Origin: Azophilus sp965215035
Lineage (GTDB): Bacteria; Pseudomonadota; Gammaproteobacteria; Pseudomonadales; Azotimanducaceae
Assembly: GCA_965215035.1 (NCBI GenBank)
Contig: OZ244040.1
Location: 1,550,001-1,614,000 of the forward strand
Reading direction: 5' to 3'
DNA: 64,000 nt
The position numbers and the translations under genes were made by a program. Below the pieces are notes generated by a model. That model was not told where the DNA came from and ran no database searches. It worked only from the letters and a program-made list of their open reading frames with translations. Shown here in pieces: positions 41,949 to 50,596 of this stretch. Each line of letters starts with the position of its first letter. The first letter of the stretch is position 1.

Positions 41949-44870
41949 TTACTGGCAGGCTTCGCATTCCGGGTCGTCGATGGAGCACACTGGCGGCAGC
42001 GGCGCGGCCTCCGCCGATGTGGTGGCATTCGCCACCGGCGTGGCCGCAGGGGCCGGCCCACTTTGCACCGCATTCAAGGTGCCGCGATCCAGGGTGGACT
42101 TTTCGGTGCTCGTCGCTCCCAGGGCGCGCAGGTAGTAGGTGGTTTTCAGCCCCCGCAACCAAGCCATGCGATAGGTCACATCCAGTTTCCGCCCCGACGC
42201 CTCGGCCACATAAAGGTTGAGCGACTGGGCCTGGTCTATCCACTTCTGGCGGCGGGCGGCCGCATCGACCAGCCACCGGGGCTCGACCTCGAATGCGGTG
42301 GCGTACAACTGTTTCAAATCCTCCGGTACGCGGTCTATGGGCTTGAGCGACCCGTCGTAGTACTTGAGGTCGTTGACCATTACCTGGTCCCAGAGCCCCA
42401 GTGCCTTGAGGTCGCGAACCATGTAGGGATTGGCGACTGTGAACTCCCCGGAAAGGTTCGACTTGACATAGAGGTTCTGATAGGTCGGCTCGATGGACTG
42501 GGAAACGCCGGTGATGTTGGCGATGGTGGCTGTGGGCGCGATGGCCATGACGTTGGAGTTGCGCATGCCGTCAACCTGCACCTTGTCGCGCAGCTCGTTC
42601 CAGTCGAGGGTTGTGTCGAAGTTGGCCTGCAGATAGGTCTCGCCCCGTTCCGAGCGCAGCCGCTTGAGGGAATCGATGGGCAGCGTGCCCCGGCTCCACA
42701 GCGACCCGGAAAAGCTCGGATAGGAGCCCCGTTCCTGGGCCAGCCTGGACGACGCCTCGATGGCGTAGTAGCTCACGGCTTCCATCGAGCGGTCGGCGAA
42801 TTCCACCGCGGCCTCGGAACCATAGGGGATGCGCAGCTTGTACAGCACATCCTGGAAACCCATGATGCCGAGCCCCACCGGTCGGTGGCGCAGGTTCGAA
42901 TCCCGGGCCCGGTCCACCGAGTAGTAGTTGATGTCGACCACGTTGTCGAGCATGCGCACGGCGGTGCGCACGGTCTTCCTGAGCTTCTTCATATCGAGCT
43001 TGCCGTTGTCGACATGCTGCACCAGGTTCAGGCTGCCGAGATTGCAGACGGCAATCTCCTGCCGGGAGGTATTCAGGGTGATCTCGGTGCACAGGTTCGA
43101 GGAATGCACCACGCCGATGTGCTGTTGCGGCGAGCGCACGTTGCAACTGTCCTTGAAGGTGATCCAGGGGTGGCCCGTCTCGAACAGCATCGAGAGCATC
43201 TTGCGCCACAGGTCGCGCGCCCCAATACGCTTGTGCAGCAGCTTCTTGTCCGTAGCCTGTTCTTCGTAGAACTTGTAGCGCGCCTCGAATGCCTTGCCGT
43301 ACAGGTCGTGCAGGTCGGGCACCTCGTTGGGGGAGAACAGGGTCCACTCGCCATCTTCCCATACGCGCTTCATGAACAGGTCCGGTATCCAGTTGGCCGT
43401 GTTCATATCGTGGGTGCGCCTGCGGTCGTCGCCGGTGTTCTTGCGCAACTCCAGAAATTCCTCGATGTCCAGGTGCCAGGTTTCCAGGTAGGAACAGACC
43501 GCGCCCTTGCGCTTGCCGCCCTGGTTGACCGCAACGGCGGTGTCGTTCACCACTTTTAGGAACGGCACCAGCCCCTGGGACTTGCCGTTGGTGCCCTTGA
43601 TGTAGGAGCCGAGCGCGCGCACCGGTGTCCAGTCGTTGCCGAGCCCCCCGGCCCACTTCGACAACATGGCGTTGTCGTGAATGGCACCGTAGATGCCATC
43701 TAGGTCGTCCGGCACCGTGGTGAGGAAACAGGAGGAGAGTTGCGAGCGCAGGGTGCCGGAGTTGAAGAGCGTAGGCGTGGAGCTCATGTAGTCGAAGCTC
43801 GACAGCAGGTTGTAGAACTCGATGGCCCGGGCGGTTGGGTCGTCCTCTTCCAGGGCCAGCCCCATGGCGACACGCATGAAAAACACCTGAGGCAACTCGA
43901 AACGGATGTTGTCGCTGTGGCTGTGGATGAAATAGCGGTCGTAGAGCGTCTGCAGCCCGAGATAGGTGAACTTCAGATCCCGGTTCGCATCGATGGCGCT
44001 ACCGAGCGCGGCTAGGTCGAACTCAAGCAGGGCGTGGTTGACCAACTCCAGGGCAACGCCTTTCTCGATGAACTTGGCGAGTGCCAGCGGATATACCTCG
44101 GCCATCTGCGACTGGGTCGCCGAGAAGTCGCCGGCGTCCGCGCCGGGTGCGCGCAGGCCCAGGAATTCAAGGGCTTCGCCGCGCAACTGATCGAGCAGCA
44201 GCCGCGCGGTGACGAAGGAGTAGTTCGGTTCTTCCTCAACCAGCGTGCGCGCTGTTATAAGTAGTGCGGCACTGACGTCGCTCGCTTGGATGCCGTCGTA
44301 CATATTGGCGAGGCTCTCCTCGATGACGCGCTCGGCATCGACATCGCTCAAACCCGTGCATGCCTCGGCTACGACGGTGCGAATCCTGCCCAGGTTGAGC
44401 GGTTCGCGCCTACCGTCTTCCCAGGAGACCATGATATCGGTGCGTTCCCCGGCATCCGGCCCGGGCGACTTGGCGGCGCGGGCGCGGGTGCGCTCCTCGC
44501 GATAGAGCACATAGGAGCGCGCCACCTTATGCTCGCCGGAACGCATCAGGGCGAGTTCCACCTGGTCTTGAATCTCTTCGATGTGCAGCGTGCCGCCGGA
44601 AGGCAGCCGTCGGCGGAAGGTTGCGCCGACCTGTTCGGTCAGCCCCGCAACCAGTTCGCGAATGCGGGGCGATGCGGCGGCCGTGCCGCCCTCCACGGCA
44701 AGAAAGGCCTTGGTCATCACGATGGCGATCTTGTCGTCCTGGTACGGCACCACCTCGCCGGTGCGTTTGATTACCTTCAGACGGCCGGGCGCGGTGGCGG
44801 CGACACCGGGAAAAAGGGTTGCCGGCGGCGTTGAGTTGACGGTTTCTACGGGGTTGGGGCTGGTTTCCAA
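41949..44870 (-). CDS. nrdA: Ribonucleoside-diphosphate reductase alpha subunit
   Basis: The 973-residue protein has an N-terminal ATP-cone (LKVIKRTGEVVPYQDDKI) and a second, weaker cone-like region (about 150-240), as in Pseudomonas NrdA. The catalytic core includes NSGTLRSQLSSCFLTTVPDD, the active-site loop EITLNTSRQEIAVCNLGSLNL, and the C-terminal redox cysteines CSIDDPECEACQ. The start is TTG at 44870 with a very good AAGGAGGA site before it. It reduces ribonucleoside diphosphates. nrdB follows after a 259-bp gap without a visible gene. Confidence 0.97.
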   Translation of the reverse strand: METSPNPVETVNSTPPATLFPGVAATAPGRLKVIKRTGEVVPYQDDKIAIVMTKAFLAVEGGTAAASPRIRELVAGLTEQVGATFRRRLPSGGTLHIEEIQDQVELALMRSGEHKVARSYVLYREERTRARAAKSPGPDAGERTDIMVSWEDGRREPLNLGRIRTVVAEACTGLSDVDAERVIEESLANMYDGIQASDVSAALLITARTLVEEEPNYSFVTARLLLDQLRGEALEFLGLRAPGADAGDFSATQSQMAEVYPLALAKFIEKGVALELVNHALLEFDLAALGSAIDANRDLKFTYLGLQTLYDRYFIHSHSDNIRFELPQVFFMRVAMGLALEEDDPTARAIEFYNLLSSFDYMSSTPTLFNSGTLRSQLSSCFLTTVPDDLDGIYGAIHDNAMLSKWAGGLGNDWTPVRALGSYIKGTNGKSQGLVPFLKVVNDTAVAVNQGGKRKGAVCSYLETWHLDIEEFLELRKNTGDDRRRTHDMNTANWIPDLFMKRVWEDGEWTLFSPNEVPDLHDLYGKAFEARYKFYEEQATDKKLLHKRIGARDLWRKMLSMLFETGHPWITFKDSCNVRSPQQHIGVVHSSNLCTEITLNTSRQEIAVCNLGSLNLVQHVDNGKLDMKKLRKTVRTAVRMLDNVVDINYYSVDRARDSNLRHRPVGLGIMGFQDVLYKLRIPYGSEAAVEFADRSMEAVSYYAIEASSRLAQERGSYPSFSGSLWSRGTLPIDSLKRLRSERGETYLQANFDTTLDWNELRDKVQVDGMRNSNVMAIAPTATIANITGVSQSIEPTYQNLYVKSNLSGEFTVANPYMVRDLKALGLWDQVMVNDLKYYDGSLKPIDRVPEDLKQLYATAFEVEPRWLVDAAARRQKWIDQAQSLNLYVAEASGRKLDVTYRMAWLRGLKTTYYLRALGATSTEKSTLDRGTLNAVQSGPAPAATPVANATTSAEAAPLPPVCSIDDPECEACQ

Positions 44871-45206
44871 GGCGCTCCTCCTTAGCCTTACTTAGCCTTA
44901 AGCGCGGCGCGAGCCTTAAGCGTGGCGCGCGCCCATCGGGCGTCGTCGTTCGATGCGGCAGCCGGTGCCCGGCGCTGCCGGGAAGCCTGTGGCCGAACCC
45001 CGGGCAACCTGGCGACCCGGCAATGGAAACCGCTACATGTTGGGTTCGTCACTACGCGAATACACAACATAATGCGCTTCTTGCCCGGATGCAAGAGAGT
45101 ATGTCTGTGGATTTTGGCTGAATTGAAGGTGTATGGCCTGTGCATAAATGGGGCACATGGCCGGCGTCCCTGGGCACCCGGTTTCGGGGCGGGGCTGACG
45201 GCAACT

Positions 45207-45234
45207 GTGCAACCGCACTATATTGTGGTTGCAC
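45207..45234. promoter_or_regulatory. 28-bp palindrome, possible NrdR-like operator
   Basis: GTGCAACC and GGTTGCAC flank GCACTATATTGT. The centre CACTATATTGTG resembles half of the NrdR box consensus. It sits 22 bp before glpK and about 340 bp from nrdA, in a 386-bp divergent gap. A glpK regulator site is an equal possibility. Confidence 0.4.
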
Positions 45235-45256
45235 TTGGGGAATCGCGGAAGCATCC

Positions 45257-46750
45257 ATGAGTTTGGTTCTGGCCATCGACCAGGGAACATCGAGTTCCCG
45301 GGGTATCCTGTTCGACCTAGCGGGCGGACGGGCGCTCGGCGAGGGCCAGCGGGAGGTCGCGGCCTATTTTCCGCACGACGGCTGGGTGGAACAGGATCCG
45401 GAAGCCCTGTGGAGCGCGACCTTGGCCGCTTGCCGGGAAGCCATCGCCAACGCCGGTGTTACCGGGCCGGATATCGCGGTGGTTGGCATGACGAACCAGC
45501 GCGAAACCACCCTGGTCTGGGAACGGGACACCGGCGAGTGTGTGCACAATGCCATCGTCTGGCAGGACCGCCGCACCGCCGACCGGTGCGCACGCCTGCG
45601 CGCCGATGGCCTGGAGGCGCATATTCGGCACCGTACCGGCTTGGTCGCCGACCCCTACTTTTCGGCGACGAAACTCGCCTGGCTGCTCGACACCAAGCCG
45701 GAACTCAGGTCTAGAGCGGTAGCTGGGGAACTCTGTTTCGGCACGGTGGATACCTTTCTGCTGTGGCGGCTGACCGGCGGCCGATCCCACCTGACCGATG
45801 CGACGAACGCATCGCGCACCATGCTGTTCGACATCCGGCGGCAGGCCTGGGACGAGGATTTGCTCCGCTATTTCGACATCCCCGCCGCGCTGCTGCCGGA
45901 GGTCTGCGACAGCGCCCATGGCTTCGGCGCCACAGACAAGGGCTGGTTCGGTGCCGCCATCCCAATCACCGGCATTGCTGGCGACCAGCAGGCGGCGCTG
46001 ATCGGCCAGGGCTGCTTTGACGAAGGCACCGGCAAGGTCACCTGCGGCACGGGTTGCTTTATTATGATCAACACCGGCGCGCGCCTGCTGCAATCCCGGC
46101 ACGGGCTGCTCTCGACGGTGGCATACCGGGTAGGGGGCGAGACGGTCTATGCGCTGGAGGGCAGCATTTTTGTTGCCGGGGCGGCGATCAAGTGGCTGCG
46201 CGACGGGCTCGGCCTGATCGCCGGGGCGTCCGAGACCGGGCCCATTGCCGCCAGCACTGGAACGGATACTGGTGGTGTCTACCTAGTGCCGGCGTTCACC
46301 GGCCTTGGCGCCCCGCACTGGAATCCGGCGGCGCGCGGTGCGATCACCGGCCTGACGCTCGACAGCACCCGCGATGACATTGTCACGGCCACCCTACAGA
46401 GTGTTGCCTACCAGACCGAGGAGCTACTCGGGGCCATGGCCGCTGATGGGGCCCTGGTGCAGCAACTCGGTGTGGACGGTGGCATGGTGGTGAACGATTG
46501 GCTCTGCCAGTTTCTGGCCGACATATTGGATATGCCGGTGCACCGGCCGGCTATCGTAGAAACCACCGCGCTGGGTGCGGCAACCCTGGCCGGATTGGGC
46601 GCGGGGCTTAGGGTTGGCCTGCACGAGCAGCGTTTCGGGTTGGACCGGTCGTTCACGCCGAACATGCCGAGCGCCCGGCGCCGCGCCCTGCTGGAGGGCT
46701 GGCGTGGTGCCGTCCGGCAAACCCTTGCCGGCACGGTGCCCGCCGAATAG
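45257..46750 (+). CDS. glpK: Glycerol kinase
   Basis: The 497-residue FGGY-family kinase begins MSLVLAIDQGTSSSRGILFD and includes WVEQDPEALW, TNQRETTLVWERDTGE, AIVWQDRRTA, GTVDTFLLWRLTGG and VPAFTGLGAPHWNPAARG. It phosphorylates glycerol to glycerol-3-phosphate in the cytoplasm. I use the ATG at 45257; the 39 codons upstream cover the palindrome and are not kinase-like. No glycerol facilitator or G3P dehydrogenase gene is adjacent. The length is normal. Confidence 0.95.
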   Translation: MSLVLAIDQGTSSSRGILFDLAGGRALGEGQREVAAYFPHDGWVEQDPEALWSATLAACREAIANAGVTGPDIAVVGMTNQRETTLVWERDTGECVHNAIVWQDRRTADRCARLRADGLEAHIRHRTGLVADPYFSATKLAWLLDTKPELRSRAVAGELCFGTVDTFLLWRLTGGRSHLTDATNASRTMLFDIRRQAWDEDLLRYFDIPAALLPEVCDSAHGFGATDKGWFGAAIPITGIAGDQQAALIGQGCFDEGTGKVTCGTGCFIMINTGARLLQSRHGLLSTVAYRVGGETVYALEGSIFVAGAAIKWLRDGLGLIAGASETGPIAASTGTDTGGVYLVPAFTGLGAPHWNPAARGAITGLTLDSTRDDIVTATLQSVAYQTEELLGAMAADGALVQQLGVDGGMVVNDWLCQFLADILDMPVHRPAIVETTALGAATLAGLGAGLRVGLHEQRFGLDRSFTPNMPSARRRALLEGWRGAVRQTLAGTVPAE

Positions 46751-46752
46751 CT

Positions 46753-46795
46753 TGGCCCGGTTGCCCGGTTGCCCGGTTGCCCGGTTGCCCGGTTT
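46753..46795. repeat. GCCCGGTT octamer microsatellite
   Basis: Five tandem near-perfect copies of GCCCGGTT follow the glpK stop, with a degenerate GGCCGGGTT after them, in the 155-bp gap before the PhyH gene. Confidence 0.85.
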
Positions 46796-46905
46796 CCGAG
46801 TGGCCGGGTTGCGCCGGCGGATTGCGCTTGTAGTATGGCGAGGTTCCGTAGTCTCTTACCGCCCGTTGACGCAGACCATGCATAGAGCAGCCACAGGCAC
46901 ACCCC

Positions 46906-47805
46906 ATGCCCGCCGTTAAGGCGACGGCCGAGGGGCTAGATGCGGTGCTGGAAGAAATCCGGGAACTCAACCTGGAGTCTCGGGTAGCCGAGTTGGATGC
47001 CTATGGGCTCACGGTGCTGCCGCCCGACTGCGCGGCGCCCCGGGAGTTCAGTATCCGCTTGCGCGATGCCGTCCTGAAACTCGCCGAGCGCCGCACCGGC
47101 GTTAAGCCGGATTTGGCCACCGGCGCCACCCACGCCAACATCCCGGCCACTTCGGGACAAACCGGCGAAGCCTGGATGTGGCAGATTCTGTTCGATCACC
47201 CAATCTTCGCCGAGGCGCTGATGAACCGCGCCTGTCTGGCGCTGATTACCTATCTGGTGGGGTACAGTGCCAAGCTGTCCAACAGCTCCGCCCTGGTCAA
47301 GGGGCCGGTTGACTGGGAAGGGCCGCCCCGGCCACTGGGCCTGCACAGCGATAACCGCGGTGTGCCGGCGCCATTCCCACCCTACGCCCAGGTGGCAAGC
47401 GCTACCTGGGCACTCACCGACTACACCCTGGAAAACGGCGCGCTGGGCTATCTGCCGGGTAGCCACAAGCTCTGTCGACAGCCGACGCCGGAAGAATCCC
47501 TAGATGCGGTGGTGCCCGTGGAGGCACCGGCCGGGTCGCTGATTGTCTGGCACGGCAATACCTGGCACGCGCCCTTTCCGCGCACGGCGCCGGGCCTGCG
47601 CGTGTCGATGCTGTTCTACTTCTGTCGTGAGTATATGACTGCCCAGGAGCGTTATTGGGAACGAACGCCCGAGGCGCTCTTGCATCGCTATGCGCCGCGT
47701 TTCCGCACCCTTATGGGCGGGCTCGATGGATACGGTTGGGCAGACGAAGGGCCGAATGTTGCCCTGTTGCGCAAATCCCGCTCGGGTTACAGTCAGTATT
47801 CGTAG
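46906..47805 (+). CDS. Phytanoyl-CoA dioxygenase (PhyH) family protein
   Basis: The 299-residue protein has an iron-binding H-x-D in LGLHSDNRGVPAP. The distal His of GSLIVWHGNTWHAPFPR and an Arg in APGLRVSMLFYF bind iron and 2-oxoglutarate respectively in this family. It lacks a signal peptide. PhyH-like enzymes hydroxylate a wide range of small molecules and lipids, so the substrate is open. It resembles the second PhyH at 58540 in layout: both start with a helical segment, then LPPDCAAPREFSIRL-like sequence. The 3' neighbour is a phosphotriesterase-like gene. Confidence 0.85.
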   Translation: MPAVKATAEGLDAVLEEIRELNLESRVAELDAYGLTVLPPDCAAPREFSIRLRDAVLKLAERRTGVKPDLATGATHANIPATSGQTGEAWMWQILFDHPIFAEALMNRACLALITYLVGYSAKLSNSSALVKGPVDWEGPPRPLGLHSDNRGVPAPFPPYAQVASATWALTDYTLENGALGYLPGSHKLCRQPTPEESLDAVVPVEAPAGSLIVWHGNTWHAPFPRTAPGLRVSMLFYFCREYMTAQERYWERTPEALLHRYAPRFRTLMGGLDGYGWADEGPNVALLRKSRSGYSQYS

Positions 47806-47889
47806 TGGGCGCTGCCGTACCGGGTCGCGTCTAAGTGGCGGTGGCCGTGGGCTGGCTTATCAACAGCATGCAATAACAGGGGAGCGGCG

Positions 47890-49038
47890 ATGATTCACAA
47901 AGGCTATGTGCAGACCGTGCTGGGGCCGGTTGCGCCGGGAGAGCTGGGGCTGACACTGCCGCATGAGCATGTGCTGGTGGATATGACTCTGGGCGCCTGT
48001 TCCGCGGAAGCGTTGATCGACCAGACCGAATCGGGCAGGAAGGCGGCGAGCATCCCGGAGGCCGGGTGGGAACCGGGGGAGGCGGGCCCGGGCACGGCGG
48101 CCACTTGGCGGGCGAAGTGGAACCAGCCCATCTGCCTGGAGAACCGGGGCGATGTCGCCCGCAACTGGTTCTATTACGGCGACTACAAGATCTCGGACAT
48201 CGAGGATGTGATCTTCGAGGCCAATCTGTTCAAGCGCCATGGTGGCGGCTGCTTGGTGGACCAGACCTCCATCGGCCTCGGCCGGGACCCGCGGGGGTTG
48301 CAGCAGGTTTCCCGGGCCACCGGTGTGCACATTGTGATGGCGACCAGTTACTACACGCACGAGTATCATCCCGCCGAAGTCGCTGATTTGGATATACAGG
48401 CCCTGGAGCAACGCATTCTGCGCGACTTAGATCAGGGCGTGGCGGGCGGTGTACAGGCGGGCATTATCGGCGAGGTGGGCCTTGGTACCCACATTCATGC
48501 CGATGAGGAGAAAGTGCTGCGCGCCTCCGCCCGGGCACAACGGAGCAGCGGCGCTCCGTTGAGCGTACATCCGGGTTTTGGCCCCGACGCCATCTGGGGG
48601 GCCGTCAGGATTCTCGAGGAGGAACAGGCCGATCTCCACCGGGTGGTTATGTGCCACCTCGACCACCGGCTGGCGAACCGTCCGGCACCCCATTCCTTCG
48701 ACCCGGCACCCTTCCTGGAACTCGCCAAGACCGGCATGTACCTGGAGTTCGACTGCTTCGGCTGGGAAGAATCCTACCGGCAGCGGAGCAATGTCGATCT
48801 GCCGAACGATGCCATCCGCCTGAACGAGATCATGGCGCTGGTGGATGCGGGCTACGCGTCGAAGGTGTTGATCTCCCACGATATCGCCCTCCAGCACTGG
48901 CAGCGCAAGTACGGCGGCCACGGCTGGCAGCACATTCCGGAGTCGGTCACGGCGCTGATGCGCTACAAGGGGTTCGACGAGGAATTGATTACACGGATAA
49001 TTGTCGACAACCCCCGGCAGATGCTTACGATCATCTGA
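47890..49038 (+). CDS. Phosphotriesterase-family metal-dependent hydrolase
   Basis: The 382-residue TIM-barrel protein has the first metal pair His25-x-His27 (LPHEHVLVDMT). GIIGEVGLGTHIHADEEKVL follows, in which Glu replaces the carboxylated Lys of classical phosphotriesterase. LSVHPG, MCHLDHRL and ISHDIALQHW carry the other His and Asp ligands. Family members act as lactonases, esterases or phosphotriesterases. An insert near residues 40-85 (AGWEPGEAGPGTAATW) is longer than usual. It lies 84 bp after the PhyH gene and may share its transcript. Confidence 0.85.
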   Translation: MIHKGYVQTVLGPVAPGELGLTLPHEHVLVDMTLGACSAEALIDQTESGRKAASIPEAGWEPGEAGPGTAATWRAKWNQPICLENRGDVARNWFYYGDYKISDIEDVIFEANLFKRHGGGCLVDQTSIGLGRDPRGLQQVSRATGVHIVMATSYYTHEYHPAEVADLDIQALEQRILRDLDQGVAGGVQAGIIGEVGLGTHIHADEEKVLRASARAQRSSGAPLSVHPGFGPDAIWGAVRILEEEQADLHRVVMCHLDHRLANRPAPHSFDPAPFLELAKTGMYLEFDCFGWEESYRQRSNVDLPNDAIRLNEIMALVDAGYASKVLISHDIALQHWQRKYGGHGWQHIPESVTALMRYKGFDEELITRIIVDNPRQMLTII

Positions 49039-49070
49039 GGTACTCCGTCGCCAACCGCCCGCTGTGCACG

Positions 49071-49192
49071 CCTCTCATTTTGGCGTCCAACTACACAGCT
49101 TCCGTGCGCAGCACCCGCACTTCCGGCCTGCTTCGGTCCAGAGCGCCCGGCAAACCCTCCCCGTGGAGGGGCCGAAAGCCATAAGCGAGAAC
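49071..49192. mobile_element. MITE type A, copy 2
   Basis: Ends CCTCTCATTTTGGCGTCCAA and GAAAGCCATAAGCGAGAACG match copy 1 at 22102, and the middle CAAACCCTCCCCGTGGAGGG is shared. Confidence 0.75.
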
Positions 49193-49200
49193 GGGGTGGT

Positions 49201-49283
49201 AGTGTATCAGTTTGAACCCCGAGCCTGCCGAATTCCCTGTGTGCCGTGCCGCCGCTCGGCCGACAAATTCAAACTGATACACC
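49201..49283 (-). mobile_element. MITE type B, copy 4
   Basis: Ends AGTGTATCAGTTTGAAC and TTCAAACTGATACACC enclose the usual interior, same orientation as copy 3. It begins 8 bp after a type A element. The remaining ~150 bp before the M48 gene shows nothing. Confidence 0.85.
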
Positions 49284-49432
49284 ACCGAATTTCGAGACCA
49301 CCCGCTTCGGCAGCGAACAAAACAAGCTACAGAGGCAAGCCCATAAGTACTAATCCCGAATTAGAATTGCTGCAAATACGCATCGCATCTGAGTTTGGGC
49401 CGCACATACCCGGTGCGGCGGGAACCTTCGAC

Positions 49433-50308
49433 TTAATCAGGGGTTCCGGAGGGCAGGATGTTCACCGGGTGGGGCTTGGGCGGCACGGCCGGTTTCAGGG
49501 CGCGCATCTGCGGGCCGAGGGCGGCGAGGGCGTGGCTCCGGTTGCCCGGGCTCGGGTGTGTGCCCAGGAATTCGGGTAGCCGCATTCCGCCATGCCGTTC
49601 CATCTTTACCCATAGGCTCACGGCCGCGTGGGGTTCGTACCCCGCCCGCGCCGCAAGCTCGATACCCATGCGGTCCGCCTCGGATTCCGCCGCCCGGCTG
49701 TTGGGTAACTGCAGGGCGAGCAGGGCCGCAAGCGCGGTGCCCTGCCGCAGCCCAGGGTCGTTGGTGGCTGTGGCCACGGTGAGTACGCCAAGGCCCTGGG
49801 CGATAGCCATGGACATGCGCTCGGCGGTGTGATTGGCGACGGCGTGGGCAATCTCGTGCCCCATGATCTGGGCGAGTTCATCGTCGGTGAGGTCGAGTTT
49901 CTCGATGAGGCCGCTGTACACGGCTATGCGGCCGCCGGCCATGCACCAGGCGTTCAGCGTTTCCGGGCCGTCGATGAGCGCGACGCTCCATTGCCAATTG
50001 GCGGTGTGCGGATACAGGCGCACCGTTGCCGCGATCAGCCGTCCGGTGACCACGCCTAGGCGGTCTGCCAACGCCGGGTCGTGGAGCAGCCTGTCTTCAT
50101 TTTCCAGTTGCCGGACGGTGGAGATATAGGCCACCCGCGACTCGGCGATGGCGGCGTCCGGTGAAATCAGCATCAACTGGCTGCGGCCGGTGGGGCTGGT
50201 CGTGCAGCCGGCCAGCGTGGCCGCGAGCAGTAGGGTGCATATTGTGCGCGGTATACGGCCCGCACCCGCCGTGGCGGGGAAGATTGCGAAAAGTTTTGGG
50301 CTATTCAT
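49433..50308 (-). CDS. M48-family metallopeptidase lipoprotein
   Basis: The 291-residue protein has a lipoprotein signal peptide with LAGC and then PTGRSQLMLIS. The zinc site is MGHEIAHAVANHTAERMS (HExxH), with the downstream acidic ligand in ESEADRMGIELAARAGYEP. This layout matches outer-membrane M48 proteases of the LoiP/YcaL type that survey envelope proteins. The length is near normal. Its promoter region contains repeat family C. Confidence 0.9.
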   Translation of the reverse strand: MNSPKLFAIFPATAGAGRIPRTICTLLLAATLAGCTTSPTGRSQLMLISPDAAIAESRVAYISTVRQLENEDRLLHDPALADRLGVVTGRLIAATVRLYPHTANWQWSVALIDGPETLNAWCMAGGRIAVYSGLIEKLDLTDDELAQIMGHEIAHAVANHTAERMSMAIAQGLGVLTVATATNDPGLRQGTALAALLALQLPNSRAAESEADRMGIELAARAGYEPHAAVSLWVKMERHGGMRLPEFLGTHPSPGNRSHALAALGPQMRALKPAVPPKPHPVNILPSGTPD

Positions 50309-50324
50309 GTAAAGGCCTTCACCC

Positions 50325-50475
50325 TATCCGACAGGGCCACCCCAAGTTGTTCAGCAGCCATCGGCAAGGCCCGATATAGCCGATATAGATGGCCTATGAA
50401 CATTTTTCGTCGGGTCAAGCAATACCCTGCGGCAGGCAATGCTTTTCCAGAAATTTCTGTTCAAGCGCGAACCCT
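50325..50475 (+). repeat. Repeat family C, copy 3
   Basis: GGGCCACCCCAAGTTGTTCA, CCGATATAGATGGCCTATGA and AATGCTTTTCCAGAAATTTC align with the two copies at 23.15-23.39 kb. A short frame reads MAYEHFSSGQAIPCG, similar to MVDEHFSEDQAVFRG in the inverted copy, so the element may derive from a coding sequence. Confidence 0.7.
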
Positions 50476-50596
50476 TATGCGGTGATCCCGCCATATCTTA
50501 AGAGAGTGGGCCTGGGGTGCGCCCGCCGGGAGACCGCCCATGAAGGGAAACGAAGATTGGTTCCCTGGCGGTCGAGTTGCCGATGCATGCCGGCCT

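Noticed and set aside
42885..42905. tRNA T-loop-like GGTTCGAATCCC
   Set aside because: It lies inside nrdA coding sequence and no cloverleaf can be drawn around it.
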